From contig SUUE01000003.1 in assembly GCA_015062685.1 (NCBI GenBank), positions 62,001 through 126,000 on the forward strand: a stretch of DNA of 64,000 nt, written 5' to 3'. Numbering within the stretch: the first letter of the stretch is position 1; the number at the start of each line of letters is the position of its first letter. The notes under the pieces are model-generated. The model was given only the letters and a program-made list of their open reading frames with translations. It had not been told where the DNA came from and did not search any database. Positions 26,940 through 37,609 of the stretch are shown here, one piece after another. The position numbers and the translations under genes are program-made. Source of the stretch: Coriobacteriaceae bacterium (GTDB lineage Bacteria > Actinomycetota > Coriobacteriia > Coriobacteriales > Eggerthellaceae).

Positions 26940-27632
26940 ATGGCGAAACGCAAGAACGAAGACGCCTCCGAGAAGGGCTTCCAGATTCCCATCGAGGATT
27001 CTCCCGACGAGAAGGCTCCCGAAGAGGCGGCAGAGGATGCTGCTGAGGAGACCGCCGGGGAAGAGGCCGACTCCGATGAGGCGGAAGAGGCCGAGGGCGA
27101 TCTGATCGCCGAGGCAGAGGCCATCGTGGAGGAGGCGTCCACAGCCGACGAGCTCGCGAAGGCCCAGGCGGAGGCGAAGGAGTGGCAGGATCGCTACCTG
27201 CGCTTGCACGCCGAGTGGGACACCTACCGCCGCCGCATGGGTGAGCAGCGCGCCGAAGAGAGGCTGCGCGCAACCGAGAAGCTCATGGAGGACTTGCTCC
27301 CCGTGCTCGACGACTTCGAGCGCACCGTGAGCTACGCCACCGAGAACGGCGAGACCGGCCTGCTCGACGGCGTGAAGGCCGTGCAGACCAAGCTCGTCGA
27401 CGCCCTGACGAAGGGCGGGCTCGAGCCCATCGACCCCGCGGGGCAGCCGTACGACGCGCTCGAGGCGCAGGCCGTGCAGATGGTGCCCGACGAGGAGGCG
27501 TTCGACGAGACCGTCAAGGACGTGTTCCAAAAGGGCTACAAGATGGGGAAGAAGGTGCTCAGGGCCGCCATGGTGACGGTTACCACGGGCGGACCCCAGA
27601 GGCCCAAAGACGAGGACGCTGACGAAGAGTAA
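26940..27632 (+). CDS. grpE: Nucleotide exchange factor GrpE
   Basis: 230 residues from ATG 26940 (ACGGAGACATC upstream); an earlier in-frame ATG at 26925 adds five residues. A long acidic N-terminal region (1-75), then the paired-helix coiled coil with WQDRYLRLHAEWDTYRRR, and the C-terminal beta domain around AVQMVPDEEAFDETV and GYKMGKKVLRAAMVTV. It releases ADP from DnaK. Confidence 0.95.
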   Translation: MAKRKNEDASEKGFQIPIEDSPDEKAPEEAAEDAAEETAGEEADSDEAEEAEGDLIAEAEAIVEEASTADELAKAQAEAKEWQDRYLRLHAEWDTYRRRMGEQRAEERLRATEKLMEDLLPVLDDFERTVSYATENGETGLLDGVKAVQTKLVDALTKGGLEPIDPAGQPYDALEAQAVQMVPDEEAFDETVKDVFQKGYKMGKKVLRAAMVTVTTGGPQRPKDEDADEE

Positions 27633-27717
27633 TGGTTTAGGGGCGGGCTCGTTGCTCGCCCTTCTTGCAAGAATGGGCCGCGTTCCATTCCGATGACATT
27701 GAGAGAGGTGGTGCGGC

Positions 27718-28653
27718 ATGGCGAACAAACCGGATTACTACAAGACGCTCGGCGTGTCGAAGAACGCCACGGCCGACGAGATCAAGAAAGCGTATCGCAA
27801 GCTCGCGCGCGAGAATCACCCCGATGCGGGCGGCGACGAAGAGAAGTTCAAGGACCTCAACGAAGCTTACGAGGTCTTGTCAGACGACAAGAAGCGCAAG
27901 CTGTACGACCAGTTCGGCACGGCTAACCAGAACCAGGTGCCCTACGGATGGGGCGGTTCGGGGGTCGGCGGCGTCAACGTGAGCTTCGAGGACTTGTTCG
28001 GCGGCGCGGGCAGCTGGGGAGACATCCTGGAGCGCCTGCGCAGGGGCGAGGGCGCGTTCGGCACCGATTGGGACCTGAACGACTTCAGCTTCTCGGGACC
28101 GAACAACCGCAAGGCCCGCCCGCAGAAGGGCCAGGAGACCACGGCGGAGCTCCAGCTCACCTTCGACGAGGCCTTCAATGGCACGACGAAGCGCATCTCG
28201 CTGCGGATTCCCGGAAGGAGCGAGGCCCTCACGCTCGACGTGAAGGTGCCGGCGGGCGCCAACGACGGCGACCGCCAGAGGTTCCGCGGGCAGGGCGTTC
28301 CGGGCCCCAACGGGGGCGAGGCCGGCGACCTGGTCATCACCATGCGCATCGCGCCGCACCCGCAGTTCTCCCGCAAGGGGGCGGACGTGCTGCAGACCGT
28401 GCAGGTGAGCATGGCCGATGCGGCGCTGGGGGCGAGCATCGTCGTCCCGACGCCCGACGGTGCGAAGGTGCGCGTGAAGGTGCCGGCGGGCACGCAGCCC
28501 GGCACGGTGCTGTCCGTCAAGGGTAAGGGCGCCCCGCGCGTTAAGGGCTCGGGAAACGGCGATATGAAGATCACGCTTGACGTTCCCGTTCCCACGAATC
28601 TCACCGATGCCCAGCGCAAGGCGCTGGAAGACTTCAGGGCAGCGAGCTCGTAG
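27718..28653 (+). CDS. DnaJ-type co-chaperone lacking the zinc finger (type II)
   Basis: 311 residues. J domain 6-70 with HPD (ENHPDAGG) and [14 protein letters not shown], a Gly/Phe-rich linker (75-140), and two C-terminal substrate-binding beta domains with the dimerisation end. No CxxCxGxG repeats exist, so this is the CbpA/DnaJ2 layout. It stimulates DnaK ATPase. It is the only J protein in this operon, and a zinc-finger DnaJ may lie elsewhere. Confidence 0.93.
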   Translation: MANKPDYYKTLGVSKNATADEIKKAYRKLARENHPDAGGDEEKFKDLNEAYEVLSDDKKRKLYDQFGTANQNQVPYGWGGSGVGGVNVSFEDLFGGAGSWGDILERLRRGEGAFGTDWDLNDFSFSGPNNRKARPQKGQETTAELQLTFDEAFNGTTKRISLRIPGRSEALTLDVKVPAGANDGDRQRFRGQGVPGPNGGEAGDLVITMRIAPHPQFSRKGADVLQTVQVSMADAALGASIVVPTPDGAKVRVKVPAGTQPGTVLSVKGKGAPRVKGSGNGDMKITLDVPVPTNLTDAQRKALEDFRAASS

Positions 28654-28693
28654 GGCCGCGCGCTGCGTGCCCCGCATCCGCGAAGGAGACAAG

Positions 28694-29077
28694 ATGAACG
28701 ATCAGGATAGAAACAGGCCGTTGTACATGATCGGCGTGGCGGCGCAGCTGGCGGGCATGCACCCGCAGACGTTGCGTTCCTATGAGCAGAAGGGCTTGGT
28801 CACCCCGCAGCGTACGAGCGGCAACACCCGCATGTACTCGCAGGCCGACATCGAGCGGCTCGAGCTCATCAACGAGCTCACCGACGAGGGCATCAACTTG
28901 GCGGGCGTCATCCGCATCCTCGACCTGCAGGGCCGCTTGAACGAGCGCGACCAGGAAATCGACGACCTGCACCGCCGCGTGCGCCGTCTCGCCGACCGCG
29001 TGCACGAGCTGGAGACCCGTGCGAGCGTGGCCAACCTCGTGGCTACGAGCACCTCGCTTGCCATCAGGAAAATCTAG
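28694..29077 (+). CDS. hspR: MerR-type heat-shock repressor HspR
   Basis: 127 residues from ATG 28694 (GAAGGAGAC upstream). MerR winged helix at 10-80 (YMIGVAAQLAGMHPQTLRSYE, then YSQADIERLELI), followed by a coiled coil (ERDQEIDDLHRRVRRL). In actinobacteria HspR binds HAIR sites and, aided by DnaK, represses dnaK and clpB. Its place between dnaJ and clpB is the standard one. Confidence 0.93.
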   Translation: MNDQDRNRPLYMIGVAAQLAGMHPQTLRSYEQKGLVTPQRTSGNTRMYSQADIERLELINELTDEGINLAGVIRILDLQGRLNERDQEIDDLHRRVRRLADRVHELETRASVANLVATSTSLAIRKI

Positions 29078-29140
29078 CGAAAGAAATGAGTTTCGGGAAC
29101 GTCCTGGTGCTCATTCGCATAGGAAACGAAAGGACACGAT

Positions 29141-31771
<2,631 letters not shown>

Positions 31772-31789
31772 CGGGCGGCGGCGTTTATG

Positions 31790-31795
31790 TATAAT
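31790..31795 (+). promoter_or_regulatory. -10 element of the following gene
   Basis: Perfect TATAAT at 31790-31795 preceded by TG; no good -35 is visible, so it may act as an extended -10 promoter. The start codon is 40 bases downstream. Confidence 0.5.
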
Positions 31796-31834
31796 GGGTT
31801 GGTTTTGACGAGCAAGTACGACAAGGAGGCCGTA

Positions 31835-32317
31835 GTGGCTGACAAGAAAGAAGAGATCGAGATCCCTCTCGTATTGGAGAAGGTGCTGAGCTACTGCCTG
31901 AAGGACGCCAAGGAGCGCATGGAGAAGGGCGAGGTCGTGCTGCCGTTCTCGGCGCTCGCCGTGGGCGAGACCCTGTTCATGGAGCTGCACGACGCCGACA
32001 CCGTGGACGAGAGCTTCGCATCGGTGCGCAAGCTCGTGTCGAACGCCACGGGTGCCCAGGCTTACGGCTTCTGCTACGACGGCTTCATCGAGGCCGACGA
32101 CCACAAGCAGTACGATTGCCTCATCGCGCAGGGCGGCGTTCCCGGCGACGAGTACGGCCATGCCATTGGCTGGCGCTACCGCGTGGACGACGACGGCAAG
32201 GCCGTGTTCCGCGGCGAACCGATCTACGTCGGTAACTGCCTGAACTACATGCAGGGCATCGAGGACTTTACGTCCGACGAGGGCGAAGAGGCTGCCGAAG
32301 AGGAAGCGGCCGAATAA
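31835..32317 (+). CDS. Acidic hypothetical protein, 160 residues
   Basis: GTG 31835 is preferred because AAGGAGG lies 5 bases before it; the ATG at 31787 overlaps the promoter. A soluble protein with several Cys and Tyr (SYCLKD, AYGFCYDGF, QYDCLIAQG) and an acidic tail (DEGEEAAEEEAAE). I do not recognise the family. It has its own promoter and a terminator about 140 bases downstream. Confidence 0.75.
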   Translation: MADKKEEIEIPLVLEKVLSYCLKDAKERMEKGEVVLPFSALAVGETLFMELHDADTVDESFASVRKLVSNATGAQAYGFCYDGFIEADDHKQYDCLIAQGGVPGDEYGHAIGWRYRVDDDGKAVFRGEPIYVGNCLNYMQGIEDFTSDEGEEAAEEEAAE

Positions 32318-32337
32318 TCTCGCAAGTGCGCATGTTT

Positions 32338-32360
32338 GTAGGGGCGCTCCCCGAGCGCCC
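32338..32360. repeat. Family Q hairpin, GAGCGCCC variant
   Basis: GTAGGGGCGCTCCCCGAGCG starts 21 bases after the preceding stop codon; GGGGCGCTC pairs with GAGCGCCC. Confidence 0.7.
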
Positions 32361-32450
32361 GGGCGCGTAGAGCGCGGCCTACGGAGGTGCGTTCGCAGGC
32401 CCGGCCTCCGCGTCAACCAGCGCTTTTCGCATTCCTGTAAGGTTCGAAAC

Positions 32451-32488
32451 AAAGCCCGCGGGCTCCTTTGTCGGAGCGCGCGGGCTTT
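32451..32488 (+). terminator. Terminator
   Basis: AAAGCCCGCG (32451-32460) pairs with CGCGGGCTTT (32479-32488); the loop contains an inner CTCC/GGAG stem. Confidence 0.75.
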
Positions 32489-32647
32489 CCTGTATGCCCA
32501 TGGCAAGGATGGGACGAATCAGCCTGCGGTGCCGCGGAGGTTGCCCGGTAAGGTTCTATGGCTATCATCCCTTTGTGACTCGGCGGCGGTTCCCGAAAAC
32601 TCGGCGGGAGCCGCACCGGTCGGTATGGTGCCCCAACTGGGTATTTC

Positions 32648-32676
32648 TTGTGAAGCCACCTTGGCTTTGCTAGAAT
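32648..32676 (+). promoter_or_regulatory. Promoter of the rpsF operon
   Basis: TTGTGA at 32648-32653, 17-base spacer, TAGAAT at 32671-32676. Confidence 0.6.
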
Positions 32677-32751
32677 GGGCAGGCTGTTAATCCTGCCCCG
32701 GTGTATGCCTTCACCAGCCCGGGGCCGTTATAGTCCAAAGGAGGTGAGCTG
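32677..32751 (+). promoter_or_regulatory. rpsF leader with two stem-loops
   Basis: GGCAGG with CCTGCC and then a CCGGTG...CAGCCCGG hairpin lie between the promoter and AAAGGAGGTGAG. Ribosomal S6:S18 leaders in many bacteria autoregulate rpsF-rpsR, and this one occupies that place; the specific motif was not confirmed. Confidence 0.4.
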
Positions 32752-33045
32752 ATGAAGGCTTATGAGCTGCTGTTCTTTGTTGCCCCGACCCTCGAGGAGG
32801 AGGCCCGCGCCAAGGTGATGGGTCGCATCGAGAACGTCATCACCGAGGGTGATGGCAAGATCGACAACCATGAAGACTGGGGCAAGCGCAAACTCGCATA
32901 CGAGATCAACGGTCTGACCGAGGGTGACTACATCCTGATCGACTTCCATGCCGACCCCGACAACATCGCCGAGCTTGATCGCATCCTGCGTATTAGCGAC
33001 AGCGTCGAGCGCCACATGATCGTGAGGCGTACCGACCGCGATTAA
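32752..33045 (+). CDS. rpsF: Ribosomal protein bS6
   Basis: 97 residues, normal length. Starts MKAYELLFFVAPTLEEE and contains WGKRKLAYEINGLTEGDY, the S6 signature. Binds 16S rRNA with bS18 in the platform of the 30S subunit. First gene of rpsF-ssb-rpsR-rplI, with a near-perfect Shine-Dalgarno AAAGGAGGTGAG. Confidence 0.97.
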   Translation: MKAYELLFFVAPTLEEEARAKVMGRIENVITEGDGKIDNHEDWGKRKLAYEINGLTEGDYILIDFHADPDNIAELDRILRISDSVERHMIVRRTDRD

Positions 33046-33098
33046 TTGGAAGGGGCGCCCGGGGTTTCGGGCGCAAGGCTAGAAGAGGTGGTAGAACC

Positions 33099-33602
33099 AT
33101 GAGCATCAATCGAGTTGTCATTAGCGGTAACCTCACTCGCGACGCAGAGTTGCGTCGTACGCAGTCGGGCATGGCCATCCTCAACCTGGGTGTGGCCGTC
33201 AACGACCGCCGTCGCAACAACCAGACGGGGGAGTGGGAGGATTACGCCAACTTCATCGACTGCGTTTTGTTCGGCGCTCGCGCCGAAGCCATCGCGAACT
33301 ACCTGGTGAAGGGCACGAAGGTTGCCATCGAGGGCAAGCTTCGCTGGTCTCAGTGGGAGCGCGACGGCCAGAAACGCAGCAAGATCGAGGTTGTGATCGA
33401 CGAGATCGAGTTCATGTCTTCTCGCAATGCGGGCCAGGGCTCCGGCGGCTTCCAGGGCGATAGCTTCCAGGGAGGCTTCCAGGGCGGCAATGCGGGCGGT
33501 TATCAGTACGCGCCTGCTCCCGCGGCAAGCGCCGCGGCTCCTGCCGCCGCTCCTGCGATTGACGCCTCTTCGTCCGTATACGACGATGACATCCCCTTCT
33601 AA
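33099..33602 (+). CDS. ssb: Single-stranded DNA-binding protein
   Basis: 167 residues. OB fold at 1-108 (MSINRVVISGNLTRDAEL, then YANFIDCVLFG), a Gly/Gln/Phe linker, an Ala/Pro stretch and the conserved acidic tip DDDIPF that recruits replication and repair partners. Its place between rpsF and rpsR is the common bacterial order. Confidence 0.97.
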   Translation: MSINRVVISGNLTRDAELRRTQSGMAILNLGVAVNDRRRNNQTGEWEDYANFIDCVLFGARAEAIANYLVKGTKVAIEGKLRWSQWERDGQKRSKIEVVIDEIEFMSSRNAGQGSGGFQGDSFQGGFQGGNAGGYQYAPAPAASAAAPAAAPAIDASSSVYDDDIPF

Positions 33603-33629
33603 GGGGCTTCTAGAAAGAGGAAAGTACCA

Positions 33630-33896
33630 ATGGCCGATTATTCGAAACAGCCTCGGCGCAAGTACTGCCAGTTCTGCAAGGACCAGGTGGATTACGTCGA
33701 CTACAAGGATACGCAGCTGCTTCGCAAGTACGTGACCGACCGCGGCAAAATCAAGCCGCGTCGCGTGACGGGTGCTTGCATGCAGCATCAGCGCGACATC
33801 GCGAACGCCGTCAAGCGTGCTCGCACCATGGCTCTCATGCCCTACCTGGTGCCGGCCGTGAGCGGCCGTGGCGACCGTCGCCGCAATCGCGATTAA
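33630..33896 (+). CDS. rpsR: Ribosomal protein bS18
   Basis: 88 residues with KYCQFCKDQ (the Cys pair of the zinc-binding form), [17 protein letters not shown] and [13 protein letters not shown]. Pairs with bS6. Confidence 0.97.
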   Translation: MADYSKQPRRKYCQFCKDQVDYVDYKDTQLLRKYVTDRGKIKPRRVTGACMQHQRDIANAVKRARTMALMPYLVPAVSGRGDRRRNRD

Positions 33897-33911
33897 GGGA
33901 GGGGGACTAGC

Positions 33912-34478
33912 ATGAAGGTCATTCTTCTCGAAGAGCTGCCGGGTCGCGGCGGCGAGGGCGACGTCATCGAGGTCGCCCGCGGTTTCGCGAACAACTACCT
34001 GCTGCGCAAGGGCATCGCGGTCAAGGCGACCGACGGTAACCTGAAGCAGCTGGATCAGCGCCGCAACAACATCGCGAAGCGCGAGGAAGTGCGCATCGCC
34101 AACGCCCAGGAGCTGAAGGCCAAGCTGGAGGCGGCTCCGGTCACGATCAAGGCGCGCGTGGGCGAGGAGGGCAACCTCTTCGGTTCCGTCACCGCTCAGA
34201 TGATCGCCGACGCCGTGAAGGAGCAGCTCGAGCTGGATCTCGACCGTCGCCGCGTGGACGCGCGCAAGGCGATCAAGGTCGTGGGCGAGCACACCGTCGA
34301 GGCGTCGCTGTACCGCGACATCAAGGCGGCTATCGTGCTGAACGTCGTGGACGAGAACGGCGAGGTCGTCGCTCCCGTTGCCGACGAGGCCGCTGAGGCC
34401 GAGGTCGTGGAGGAGGCTGTCGAAGCCGCCGAGGAGGCTGCCGAGGAAGCTTCTGAAGAATCCGCGAACGAGGAATAA
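33912..34478 (+). CDS. rplI: Ribosomal protein bL9 with an acidic extension
   Basis: 188 residues against about 150 usual. N-terminal domain with MKVILLEELPGRG and ARGFANNYLLRKGIA, the long connecting helix, and the C-terminal domain (KVVGEHTVEASLYRDIKAAI). The extra 35 residues are nearly all Glu and Ala, a tail that could reach the solvent. Last gene of the operon before a strong terminator. Confidence 0.95.
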   Translation: MKVILLEELPGRGGEGDVIEVARGFANNYLLRKGIAVKATDGNLKQLDQRRNNIAKREEVRIANAQELKAKLEAAPVTIKARVGEEGNLFGSVTAQMIADAVKEQLELDLDRRRVDARKAIKVVGEHTVEASLYRDIKAAIVLNVVDENGEVVAPVADEAAEAEVVEEAVEAAEEAAEEASEESANEE

Positions 34479-34514
34479 AAACTTTTCCACAGCGCAACGC
34501 GGTGGAAAACGTGG

Positions 34515-34551
34515 AAAACCCCTTCTGCCCCTGTTCGGGCGAAGGGGTTTT
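34515..34551 (+). terminator. Terminator of the rpsF operon
   Basis: AAAACCCCTTC (34515-34525) pairs perfectly with GAAGGGGTTTT (34541-34551). Confidence 0.85.
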
Positions 34552-34687
34552 CCCCATTTGGAGGTGGAGTCTCAAAACCTCCTCTTTCGGCGCCTGAAAA
34601 CCTCGCTGAACTGGGACGATAAAAGGCGTACCATGGCATGAACAACTGCGCCCGCGCGCTTGCACCACCTATGACGAAAGGCAGCTA

Positions 34688-36052
34688 ATGCCACTGCACA
34701 ACGATACCGAATCGGCGGAGAAGCCGATTCCCCGCAACATAGAAGCCGAGAAGTCGGTCCTCGCCGCCTGCATGCTCAACTCCGAGATCCTCGAGGAGGT
34801 GGCGGTGAAGCTCGTGCCCAAGAACTTCTTCCGCCCCGCGCATCGCGTCATATTCGAGGCGATCATGGACCTGCATACGCGACGCATACCCGTAGACCAG
34901 ATCTCGCTGGCGGACAACCTGAACGCTTCCGGGCAGCTCGATGCCGTAGGCGGGCGCTCGTACATCATCGAGCTTGCCGACAACACCTTCGCGCTGACCA
35001 ACTGGTCGAATCATGCCGATATCGTCAAGCGCACGAGCATCCTGCGCGACTTGATTTACGCCTCCACGCAGATCAGCGCGCTCGCCTACAACGCGCCCGA
35101 CAACCTGGACGAGGTGGTCGAGGACGCCGAGCGCACGCTCTTCGAGGTCACCGAGCAGCGCGTGTCCTCCTCGTTCACCAAGATGGACTCGCTGCTCACC
35201 GAGGCGTTCGAGGAGATCACGCAGCTCGCGGAGCGAGGGTCGCACATGGCGGGCGTGCCCACGGGCTTCAAGGACGTCGACGACCTGTTCCACGGTCTGC
35301 GCGCCGGCGACCTCGTCATCCTCGCGGCGCGTCCTGGCGTTGGCAAGACCTCGTTCGCACTCAACCTGGCCGTCAACGCGGCGAAGGCGGGCACTTCGGT
35401 CGCCTTCTTCTCCTTGGAAATGAGCGCTGGGCAGCTCGTCCAGCGTATCCTTTGCTCCGAGGCGCGCATCGGCTTGCACAAGATCCGCGGCGGTTTCATC
35501 AGCGAGGGCGACTGGGGCGCCATCGCCGACGCGTCGAACCGCCTGGCCAAGCTCGAGCTGTTCATCGACGACTCGCCTGGCCTCTCGATCCTCGAGGCGC
35601 GCGCGAAGGCCCGCCGCGAGCTGCGTCAGGTGCCGAACGGCAAGGGCCTCATCATCGTGGACTACCTGCAGCTCATGCAGCCGCCGCAGACGCGGCGCGA
35701 CGGCAACCGCGCCGTCGAGGTCGGCGAGATCTCCCGAGGCCTGAAGATTCTCGGCAAGGAGATGAACATGCCGGTCATCGCGCTCTCCCAGCTCTCGCGT
35801 GCCGTCGAGATGCGCGGCAAGAAGCGCCCGATGCTTTCCGACCTGCGTGAGTCCGGCTCGATCGAGCAGGACGCCGACATCGTCATGTTCATCGACCGCT
35901 CAATGGACGAGATAGAAGCCGAGCAGGACGATCGTCCGCCCCTCAACACGGCGGACCTGATCGTGGCCAAGCACCGCAACGGTCCCACGCGCGATATCCG
36001 CCTTGCGTTCATTCCGGACTACACGAGCTTTTTGGACTACGCGGAAGAGTAG
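34688..36052 (+). CDS. dnaB: Replicative DNA helicase DnaB
   Basis: 454 residues. N-terminal primase-interacting domain (8-110), linker, and the RecA-like helicase domain with Walker A ARPGVGKTSF near 220, the DEAD-like LIIVDYLQLM near 325 and LSDLRESGSIEQDADIVMF near 380. It forms the hexameric fork helicase. No intein is present. The stop is followed directly by repeat family P. Confidence 0.96.
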   Translation: MPLHNDTESAEKPIPRNIEAEKSVLAACMLNSEILEEVAVKLVPKNFFRPAHRVIFEAIMDLHTRRIPVDQISLADNLNASGQLDAVGGRSYIIELADNTFALTNWSNHADIVKRTSILRDLIYASTQISALAYNAPDNLDEVVEDAERTLFEVTEQRVSSSFTKMDSLLTEAFEEITQLAERGSHMAGVPTGFKDVDDLFHGLRAGDLVILAARPGVGKTSFALNLAVNAAKAGTSVAFFSLEMSAGQLVQRILCSEARIGLHKIRGGFISEGDWGAIADASNRLAKLELFIDDSPGLSILEARAKARRELRQVPNGKGLIIVDYLQLMQPPQTRRDGNRAVEVGEISRGLKILGKEMNMPVIALSQLSRAVEMRGKKRPMLSDLRESGSIEQDADIVMFIDRSMDEIEAEQDDRPPLNTADLIVAKHRNGPTRDIRLAFIPDYTSFLDYAEE

Positions 36053-36225
36053 TCTGACCTGCTGTCCGCCCCGTCGGGCGCGGGCGTGCGGGCTTCGCTC
36101 GACGCTTCGTCGTCGCGAGCTAACTTTTCCGCCAAGGGCGGGCGGAAAAGTTGATCTCGCTCCTCCTCGGGCTTACCTCGCTACGCCCGCACGCCCGCGC
36201 CCGGCGGGGCTGCGCTCTTCCTGGG
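36053..36225. repeat. Structured repeat family P, copy 3
   Basis: TCTGACCTGCTGTCCGC begins right after the dnaB stop. Arms 36068-36093 and 36185-36210 pair at all 26 positions, one of them G-T. The core holds AACTTTTCCGCC and GGCGGAAAAGTTG. It ends GGCTGCGCTCTTCC. Confidence 0.85.
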
Positions 36226-36274
36226 GCGAAGGAGGGGGCGGGCGTTTGCGGGGCTCATCCCGTATACTGGGGGC

Positions 36275-37609
36275 ATGGAGCAAACTGTTAGGTTTTTACA
36301 TACGGCTGACTTGCATATCGGGGCGCCGGTGCGGGGGTTCTGCAGCTTGACCGACGTCTGGTCCGAGCGGCTCCAGCGCGCGGTCATCGAGGCGTACGAC
36401 CGGGTAATCGACGCGGCTATCAAGAACGACGTCGACTTCGTCGTTATCGCGGGCGACATCTTCGATGCGGCCCGCGCCTCTTTCGGCGACTTCCTGCATT
36501 TCTTCGAAGGTCTCGAGCGGCTCGACGCTGCGGGGATCCCCTCTTTCCTCGTCGGTGGCAACCACGACCCGTTTTCGTCTTGGCGCCTCGACGCGGGGCG
36601 CTTCCCGGCTTCGGCGCGGCTGATGGGCGGCGAGGGCCCCGAGTTCGCATTGTTCGAGCGCGACGGCGAGCCGATCTGCCTTATAGGGGCGCGCGGTTAC
36701 CGCAATCAGGCATGGCCGGTAGACGAGCCCATGGCGCAGGGGATAACGCGCGCCGATGCGGTGCTTTCCCTGAAGGCGGAACATCCCCTCGTTGCGCAGG
36801 CGCCGTTTTCCGTTGGCATCATCCATACGGGGCTCGATCCCGACCAGAGCAAGGCGTATTGCGATTCGCATTCGCTCATGTGCGCGGACATAGACTACTG
36901 GGCTTGCGGGCATTTGCATAATCGCTGCGCGCTCCCCTCCGAGGCGGCTCCCCGCGTCGTCTTCCCCGGCTGCATCCAGGGGCTCGATGTCAAGGAATCG
37001 GGAGAGCGGGGGTGCTTCCTCGTGACCATGGAGCGCGCCGGGAGTTCGGGCCCCGTGCGCACCTCCCTCGAGTTCGTTCCCACGGCGAGCGTCGCCCTTA
37101 ACTCGCTCGAGGTCGACGTGTCGGCCTGCCAGACGCTCGCGGACGTTACGCGGCTGGTCATCTCCCAACTGTTCCATGAGAACGCGCTGGCGGGGTGCGA
37201 TGAGATGGTGGCGCGCGTCGTGCTCGTGGGCGAAACGGGTCTGCACGGGTTCCTCGCCAAGGGCGATGTGATCCGCGATATGCGCAGGCGCCTCAACAAT
37301 GCGTATCCCACGTTCTTCTGCGATGCGCTCATCGACCGCACCCGCCCAGTTCATGGGCGCGAGAGCTTGTCGCGCGAGGGGCTGTTCACGGGGCAGGTTC
37401 TGCGAGTGGCCGATAGGCAGCGCTCGCGCGCCGACGAGATGGTCAACTTCATCCAGGCGGAATTCGTGAAGCGGGGGATCGACGTTCCCTCGTCGCTCGC
37501 CCGTCGCATTGGCGAGTTCGACGAGGCCGCCGAGACGCTCGTTTTCGACCTGCTCGAAGAGGCTGATGACGCCCCCGCCTTCGACCTGCTCGACGAGGAG
37601 GAGCTATGA
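36275..37609 (+). CDS. YhaO/SbcD-like metallophosphoesterase
   Basis: 444 residues. Calcineurin-type motifs in order: HTADLHIG (near 9), GDIFD (near 61), GGNHDPF (near 91), IIHTG and CGHLHN. The family degrades DNA ends as the nuclease half of Mre11-Rad50-like complexes. The C-terminal half is a capping and partner-binding region ending in an acidic stretch. Its stop overlaps the start of the ATPase by 4 bases, so the pair is coupled. Confidence 0.88.
   Translation: MEQTVRFLHTADLHIGAPVRGFCSLTDVWSERLQRAVIEAYDRVIDAAIKNDVDFVVIAGDIFDAARASFGDFLHFFEGLERLDAAGIPSFLVGGNHDPFSSWRLDAGRFPASARLMGGEGPEFALFERDGEPICLIGARGYRNQAWPVDEPMAQGITRADAVLSLKAEHPLVAQAPFSVGIIHTGLDPDQSKAYCDSHSLMCADIDYWACGHLHNRCALPSEAAPRVVFPGCIQGLDVKESGERGCFLVTMERAGSSGPVRTSLEFVPTASVALNSLEVDVSACQTLADVTRLVISQLFHENALAGCDEMVARVVLVGETGLHGFLAKGDVIRDMRRRLNNAYPTFFCDALIDRTRPVHGRESLSREGLFTGQVLRVADRQRSRADEMVNFIQAEFVKRGIDVPSSLARRIGEFDEAAETLVFDLLEEADDAPAFDLLDEEEL

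Noticed and set aside
29078-29140. HspR (HAIR) operator before clpB
   Set aside because: ATGAG and CTCAT occur but 19 bases apart; the spacing and half-sites do not fit CTTGAGT-N7-ACTCAAG.
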